Shown: positions 6,469 to 9,411 of the stretch, piece after piece
How the letters are laid out: each line of letters opens with the position of its first letter
Numbering within the stretch: the stretch's first letter is position 1
Source: Patescibacteria group bacterium
GTDB lineage: Bacteria; Patescibacteriota; Minisyncoccia; Phycocordibacterales; JANLHH01
Length of the DNA stretch: 9,411 bases
Direction: 5' to 3'
Assembly: GCA_024654605.1 (NCBI GenBank)
Contig: JANLHH010000112.1
Span: 1 to 9,411, forward strand
The notes under the pieces: generated by a model
What the model saw: only the letters and a program-made list of their open reading frames with translations
The model's database searches: none
Told to the model about the DNA's origin: nothing
Made by a program: the position numbers and the translations under genes

Positions 6469-7848
6469 ATGTGGCAAATAAGGCTCACAGCCCTTATATT
6501 ACTCCTCGGCGGTCTTGGGATCGGTTACTTTGATTATGCGTCGCAAGTAGACCCCAATGCGCGATTTCCATTCAGATTGGGACTTGATCTTTCAGGCGGT
6601 ACCCATTTGGTATATCGCGCCGACATCTCCGAACTTGGAGGCGCGGACGTGGCAAATTCTATGGATGCGCTTCGCGATGTGATTGAAAGGCGCGTTAATC
6701 TTTTTGGCGTGTCAGAGCCGCTCGTGCAACTGGAGGAAACATCCGCTCTTATCAGCGGACAGAAAGAGCACCGATTGGTCGTGGAACTTCCCGGGGTAAC
6801 CGATGTGGACGCGGCAATTGCCATGATCGGCCAAACGCCCCTGCTTGAATTTAAACTGGAGCGTCCGCAAGAAGAAGTGCAACCGATCATAGATGCATAC
6901 AAAGAAGCGCAATCGGCGCTTGAGGAAGGCCGTGAAGTGGAACAGAATCCGCTTTTACTGGAAGATATTTATACCGATACGGGCTTAACCGGGCGCTTCC
7001 TTGATCGCGCCCAACTTGAGTTTGACTCCAATACCGGCGAACCACTTGTCTCTCTTGTGTTCAATAGCGAGGGAGCTGACTTATTTGCGAAGATTACGAG
7101 AGAGAATGTAGGCAAGACTCTTGCGATCTATTTGGATGGGTCGCCGATCTCTACTCCGGTCATCCGCGAGGAGATCACCGGCGGACGTGCCCAGATCAGC
7201 GGTAGTATGACGCCTGTGGAGGCGAAAACACTTGTTGGGCGCCTCAATTCAGGCGCACTACCGGTGCCGATAGAGCTTTTAACAACGCAGACGATCGGGC
7301 CATCGCTCGGACGTGAAGCATTTATGGCAAGCATTAATGCGGGTATCTGGGGGATTGCGGTGGTCGCACTCTTCCTTATCCTCTGGTATCGTTTACCGGG
7401 CGTTCTTGCAATAGTGGCACTTGGATGTTACGTGGTCATTATGTTGGCGCTTTTTAAGGTGATCCCGGTGACACTGACAGCGGCCGGTATTGCTGGTTTC
7501 ATACTTTCCATAGGTATGGCAGTAGACGCGAATATTCTTATTTTTGAACGCATGAAGGAAGAAATGCGCCGAGGAAAGAAAATTTCCGAGGCGGTGAAGG
7601 AGGGTTTTGCACGCGCGTGGCTTTCCATTCGTGATAGTAATATTTCAAGTATTATTTCTGCCATCATACTTTTTTGGTTCGGTACCTCGTTGGTGAAAGG
7701 GTTTGCGCTGACTCTCCTCATCGGTGTTCTTGTCAGTATGATAAGCGCCATTAGCATCACTCGCACGCTCTTGTTTGCCATTGAAACAAAGAAGGAAGGC
7801 GAGGAAAGCGCGATGAAGAGATTCTTATTCGGTTCGGGAATCAGATAA
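6469..7848 (+). CDS. secD: Protein translocase subunit SecD
   Basis: 459 residues. One N-terminal membrane segment (about 5-21) is followed by LGLDLSGGTHL (37-47), the SecD hallmark. The large outer P1 region contains RVNLFGVSEPLVQ (75-87) and VELPGV (105-110). Five membrane segments lie between about 287 and 432, with GMAVDANILIFER (349-361), which includes the conserved D353, and a basic C-terminus. SecD with SecF forms an RND-type membrane complex that uses ion motive force to pull exported proteins off the SecYEG channel on the outer side. It is much shorter than E. coli SecD (615) but within the range of compact SecD proteins, because P1 is reduced. It begins 47 bases after the PAP2 gene behind its own promoter, and secF follows 20 bases downstream, so the two form an operon. 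No Shine-Dalgarno is seen. Confidence 0.97.
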   Translation: MWQIRLTALILLLGGLGIGYFDYASQVDPNARFPFRLGLDLSGGTHLVYRADISELGGADVANSMDALRDVIERRVNLFGVSEPLVQLEETSALISGQKEHRLVVELPGVTDVDAAIAMIGQTPLLEFKLERPQEEVQPIIDAYKEAQSALEEGREVEQNPLLLEDIYTDTGLTGRFLDRAQLEFDSNTGEPLVSLVFNSEGADLFAKITRENVGKTLAIYLDGSPISTPVIREEITGGRAQISGSMTPVEAKTLVGRLNSGALPVPIELLTTQTIGPSLGREAFMASINAGIWGIAVVALFLILWYRLPGVLAIVALGCYVVIMLALFKVIPVTLTAAGIAGFILSIGMAVDANILIFERMKEEMRRGKKISEAVKEGFARAWLSIRDSNISSIISAIILFWFGTSLVKGFALTLLIGVLVSMISAISITRTLLFAIETKKEGEESAMKRFLFGSGIR

Positions 7849-7868
7849 TTTTTTTAAATTTTAATATC

Positions 7869-8774
7869 ATGTTTATTGTACGGTATAAATCAATATTTTT
7901 TGCTCTCTCGGCCATGCTTATGGGCGCGTCTCTTTTCGCCATACTTTTTTTCGGACTTAATTTGGGCATTGACTTCAAGGGTGGCGCTCTTCTTGAAGTT
8001 TCATATCCAAACGGCAGACCTGAAATCCAAACGATAGAGGAAGGAATAAAGAGTATCGGACTTGGTAATACCACCATACAGCCGGCGGGAGAAAACAGTA
8101 TTATTCTTCGCACGAAGGACCTTTCGGGAGAGGAACGAATGGGGGTTTTGAACGTGCTTTCTTTGGGCGGTACGACAGTGTTTGAAGAAGAACGTTTCAA
8201 TTCTATCGGTCCTGTGATCGGCAGTGAATTGAAGCGCAAGGCGGTCATCGCAATCATTATCGTCATGGTTGCCATCATTCTCTTCATTACGTTTGCGTTT
8301 CGCCGGGTATCTCTACCGGTTCCTTCGTGGAAATATGGGTTGGTTGCGATCATTGCGCTTTTGCATGACGTGATCATTCCAACGGGGGTCTTCGCGCTCC
8401 TCGGGAATTTTTTCATTGATTTCCAGATTAATGTGCTCTTTGTGACAGCGCTTCTCGCCATTTTAGGTTTTTCGGTGCATGACACGATCGTGGTATTTGA
8501 CCGTATCCGTGAAAACCTCCGGAGGAATAAAGAGTATCATATAGATAAAGAATTTGCGGAAACGGTGGGTGAGGGTCTGTCGCAGACGTTTACCCGTTCA
8601 ATAAATACGTCAATGACCGTGGTATTCGTGATGCTTATTCTCTATTTTTTGGGCGGCGAGCCGACACGTCAGTTTGCGCTCGCGCTTTCAGTTGGCGTGA
8701 TTGCCGGTACGTATTCTTCGCTTTTCATCGCTTCACCACTTCTGGTTGTTATTGAAAAGTGGCAGAGGAGATAG
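7869..8774 (+). CDS. secF: Protein translocase subunit SecF
   Basis: 301 residues, a normal SecF length. Motifs in order: NLGIDFKGGALLEV (31-44) after the first membrane segment, FNSIGPVIGSELKRKA (110-125) before the second, LLHDVIIPTGVFALLG (164-179), then LAILGFSVHDTIVVFDRIRE (196-215) and FTRSINTSM (241-249). Six membrane segments fit the family. In the fourth-segment motif the usual GxSxNDT reads GFSVHDT, with His where Asn is common; D205 and D211-R212 are retained. SecF pairs with SecD in the auxiliary export complex. The gap to secD (7849-7868) is 20 AT-rich bases with no Shine-Dalgarno and no terminator, so it should be translated from the secD message. A GC-rich hairpin lies just after the stop. 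Confidence 0.97.
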   Translation: MFIVRYKSIFFALSAMLMGASLFAILFFGLNLGIDFKGGALLEVSYPNGRPEIQTIEEGIKSIGLGNTTIQPAGENSIILRTKDLSGEERMGVLNVLSLGGTTVFEEERFNSIGPVIGSELKRKAVIAIIIVMVAIILFITFAFRRVSLPVPSWKYGLVAIIALLHDVIIPTGVFALLGNFFIDFQINVLFVTALLAILGFSVHDTIVVFDRIRENLRRNKEYHIDKEFAETVGEGLSQTFTRSINTSMTVVFVMLILYFLGGEPTRQFALALSVGVIAGTYSSLFIASPLLVVIEKWQRR

Positions 8775-8778
8775 TTCA

Positions 8779-8809
8779 CCTCGTATCTTTCTTGTGTAAG
8801 AAAGCGGGG
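8779..8809 (+). other. Bulged stem-loop after secF
   Basis: CTTTCTT (8787-8793) and AAGAAAG (8798-8804) pair perfectly around a GTGT loop. The stem extends outward through CCTCG (8779-8783) and CGGGG (8805-8809), with one G-T pair and a three-base TAT bulge. It begins five bases after the secF stop. No T-run follows, so it is not a standard intrinsic terminator; it may stabilise the 3' end of the secDF message or be a weak terminator. Confidence 0.55.
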
Positions 8810-8820
8810 CGTGGTAAAAA
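8792..8820 (+). promoter_or_regulatory. Candidate promoter for the 90-residue gene
   Basis: TTGTGT (8792-8797, three of six) is followed after 17 bp by TAAAAA (8815-8820, four of six). A start near 8826 would give a leader of about 27 nt holding the Shine-Dalgarno at 8842-8848. Both boxes are weak, so read-through from secDF is an alternative. Confidence 0.3.
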
Positions 8821-8841
8821 TCATACAGTGTCTACAAGCAG

Positions 8842-8848
8842 AGGAGGT
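8842..8848 (+). promoter_or_regulatory. Strong Shine-Dalgarno deciding the start at 8853
   Basis: AGGAGGT is complementary to the standard anti-Shine-Dalgarno. Its GGAGG core (8843-8847) ends five bases before ATG 8853. It is the only strong ribosome-binding site in the window. It supports ATG 8853 over the in-frame GTG at 8811, which would place the Shine-Dalgarno inside the coding region. Confidence 0.85.
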
Positions 8849-8852
8849 GGAA

Positions 8853-9125
8853 ATGAAATATTACCCCAGAACGGTTAAGCTGCTTACAGCTCTTATTAAA
8901 GAAAAATTTGGTCCACAGATACCGGAGAGAAATAAAAGCAATATGCCCGCACATCTTATTTGGATGATGCGAGAAATGCAAAATTTTCCCGATACCAGAG
9001 ATGGCTCTGCGAAGTCGGGGAGATGGATCGGGTGGATCTTACGGGAAATGGAAAACCAGGGAATTATTGGTGAATCGCGCTCTCTTGATGAGCTCAAAAG
9101 TGATGTAGAGAATGGGGATTGTTAG
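8853..9125 (+). CDS. Small soluble protein of unknown function (90 aa)
   Basis: I do not recognise this protein. From the Shine-Dalgarno-backed ATG it has 90 residues, with no signal peptide or membrane segment. Three likely helices are visible: about 5-18 (RTVKLLTALIKEKF), 31-42 (MPAHLIWMMREM) and 54-69 (SGRWIGWILREMENQG), then an acidic C-terminal part (SLDELKSDVENGDC). The H-L-I-W-M-M and G-R-W-I-G-W segments look like a buried aromatic helical pair. A small helical protein of the kind common as conserved hypotheticals in Patescibacteria is plausible, but this is an impression, not a match. It follows secF by 78 bases and is closed by a strong terminator starting five bases after its stop, so it could be a single-gene transcript. 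Codon use resembles the neighbours, with no sign of recent transfer. A coding status is supported by the perfect ribosome-binding site and the terminator. Confidence 0.78.
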   Translation: MKYYPRTVKLLTALIKEKFGPQIPERNKSNMPAHLIWMMREMQNFPDTRDGSAKSGRWIGWILREMENQGIIGESRSLDELKSDVENGDC

Positions 9126-9130
9126 TTTAA

Positions 9131-9170
9131 AAGAGGTCAAGTCCCCAGGGCTTGACCTCTTCTTATTTAT
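9131..9170 (+). terminator. Intrinsic terminator after the 90-residue gene
   Basis: A perfect 11-bp inverted repeat, AAGAGGTCAAG (9131-9141) with CTTGACCTCTT (9151-9161), encloses a 9-base loop. It is followed by the T-rich stretch TCTTATTTAT. It begins five bases after the stop codon at 9125. Its right arm also contains the -35 box of a candidate promoter. Confidence 0.85.
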
Positions 9171-9179
9171 CTATATAAT
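9152..9179 (+). promoter_or_regulatory. Near-consensus promoter embedded in the terminator
   Basis: TTGACC (9152-9157, five of six) and TATAAT (9174-9179, perfect) are separated by 16 bp. It is by sequence the strongest promoter in the window. Transcription would begin near 9186 and run into the gene-less tail with its hairpins. No CDS follows before the window ends, so it drives either a non-coding RNA or a gene beyond 9411. Confidence 0.6.
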
Positions 9180-9181
9180 AG

Positions 9182-9208
9182 GAAAACGCCTTGAGAAAGG
9201 CGGTTTTC
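9182..9208 (+). other. Stem-loop, possible bidirectional terminator
   Basis: GAAAACGCC (9182-9190) pairs with GGCGGTTTTC (9199-9208), with one bulged G, around an 8-base loop. The A-run on the left and T-run on the right resemble a short bidirectional terminator, but only four T are present and the tract lies within the stem. The embedded promoter would start transcription inside its left arm. Confidence 0.5.
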
Positions 9209-9217
9209 AATAGTCCT

Positions 9218-9248
9218 TTGACAATCGAATACAAAGAACATCTATAGG
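9218..9248 (+). promoter_or_regulatory. Possible second promoter in the tail
   Basis: A perfect -35 box TTGACA (9218-9223) is followed by TATAGG (9243-9248, four of six) after a long 19-bp spacer. TATAGG repeats at 9251-9256. The spacing and weak -10 make it doubtful. Confidence 0.25.
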
Positions 9249-9264
9249 AGTATAGGTGTTTGAC

Positions 9265-9307
9265 CTCTTGCGCAATAAATTTCGCAACGAAAATTATTGC
9301 GCAAGAG
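9265..9307 (+). repeat. Long inverted repeat / 43-base stem-loop
   Basis: A perfect 14-bp outer stem, CTCTTGCGCAATAA (9265-9278) with TTATTGCGCAAGAG (9294-9307), continues after a single A-A mismatch into a 5-bp inner stem TTTCG (9280-9284) with CGAAA (9288-9292). The loop is three bases (CAA). No T-run follows, so it is not an intrinsic terminator. It could be a structured RNA element or a protein-binding palindrome. Confidence 0.85.
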
Positions 9308-9312
9308 ATCTA

Positions 9313-9329
9313 GTTATGCATCACATAAC
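9313..9329 (+). repeat. Small inverted repeat GTTATG/CATAAC
   Basis: A perfect 6-bp inverted repeat (9313-9318 with 9324-9329) surrounds a 5-base loop, six bases after the long stem-loop. It is followed by an A-rich, not T-rich, stretch, so termination on the + strand is unlikely. Confidence 0.5.
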
Positions 9330-9339
9330 AAAAAATAAA

Positions 9340-9377
9340 AAAGAGTAATAAAGAGCAAAGAGTAAAGAACAAAGATA
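9340..9377 (+). repeat. Purine-rich imperfect 7-bp tandem repeat
   Basis: The unit AAAGAGT-like repeats: AAAGAGT (9340-9346), a 3-base gap, then AAAGAGC (9350-9356), AAAGAGT (9357-9363), AAAGAAC (9364-9370) and AAAGATA (9371-9377). The + strand is almost free of pyrimidines. GAACAAAGA (9367-9375) can pair with TCTTTTGTTC (9386-9395) with one bulged T. Confidence 0.55.
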
Positions 9378-9411
9378 GTATTTTTTCTTTTGTTCCGTTC
9401 TATTTAAGAAT

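Larger units (their letters stand above)
9126..9411. other. Gene-less structured tail of the window
   Basis: I see no credible coding region or tRNA in these 286 bases. They hold the terminator, a strong promoter, three further hairpins and the purine-rich repeat listed separately. The decamer TTGACCTCTT occurs twice (9152-9161 and 9260-9269), and its complement lies at 9131-9140. Confidence 0.7.

Noticed and set aside
7841..8485. Open frame of 214 codons on the - strand
   Set aside because: It lies antisense to secF, whose protein is unmistakable. The translation is rich in Ser, Arg, Met and Ile without any domain, as expected of a shadow frame.
8811..8852. GTG start at 8811 for the small gene, adding 14 residues
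   Set aside because: A perfect Shine-Dalgarno sits at 8842-8848, inside this extension and at ideal spacing to ATG 8853. No ribosome-binding site precedes 8811.
9182..9240. Hairpin plus GACAATCGAATAC as a tRNA fragment
   Set aside because: No acceptor stem, D-arm or GGTTCGAATCC-type T-arm can be formed.
9265..9307. Long palindrome as a dif, attC or CRISPR element
   Set aside because: It does not resemble dif halves as I know them, lacks the attC core GTTRRRY and a partner site, and is not repeated with spacers.

Overview
The window looks like part of a small-genome bacterial chromosome, most likely from the Candidate Phyla Radiation (Patescibacteria), perhaps a Parcubacteria-type lineage. 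This is an inference from protein style: a one-pass membrane protein with a C-x13-C-G-G-P-C motif and two FxLYD-like beta domains, a SecF with GFSVHD in place of the usual GxSxND, and compact, mostly SD-less genes. TGA closes several genes here (for example 981-983, 2157-2159 and 4918-4920), which argues against Gracilibacteria/SR1 code 25. No marker in the window settles the phylum.

Layout. Positions 1-90 are the 3' part of a 5S rRNA, followed by a strong intrinsic terminator (119-150) that closes an rRNA operon. Next come a secreted or membrane-anchored beta-domain protein (204-983) and the SEDS peptidoglycan polymerase RodA (1035-2159), both on the + strand. A GT4-family glycosyltransferase lies on the - strand (3351-2188), convergent with rodA and divergent from the next gene. 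From 3568 to 8774 everything is on the + strand: a polyprenyl-phosphate sugar-phosphate transferase, an NAD-dependent sugar epimerase, a PAP2 lipid phosphatase, SecD and SecF. A 90-residue protein of unknown function (8853-9125) follows, with the only strong Shine-Dalgarno in the window. The last 286 bases hold no gene but are rich in structure: a terminator, a near-consensus promoter inside it, three further hairpins and a purine-rich 7-bp repeat.

How the genes fit together. RodA, the sugar-phosphate transferase, the GT4 enzyme, the epimerase and the PAP2 phosphatase all fit lipid-carrier-linked cell-envelope biosynthesis. The epimerase would supply a nucleotide sugar, the phosphoglycosyl transferase would load it on undecaprenyl phosphate, the GT would extend it, RodA would polymerise lipid II, and PAP2 would recycle undecaprenyl pyrophosphate. 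SecDF would use ion motive force to help complete protein export. No flippase or polysaccharide polymerase is present, so the pathway is only partly encoded here.

The most unusual signals are the start-proximal -10 boxes, which suggest leaderless or near-leaderless mRNAs for several genes in contrast to one SD-led small gene; the 9126-9411 tail, a candidate small-RNA or regulatory locus; and a 5S rRNA with a shortened helix IV region. I found no CRISPR array, insertion sequence or tRNA, and no convincing undescribed multi-gene system.
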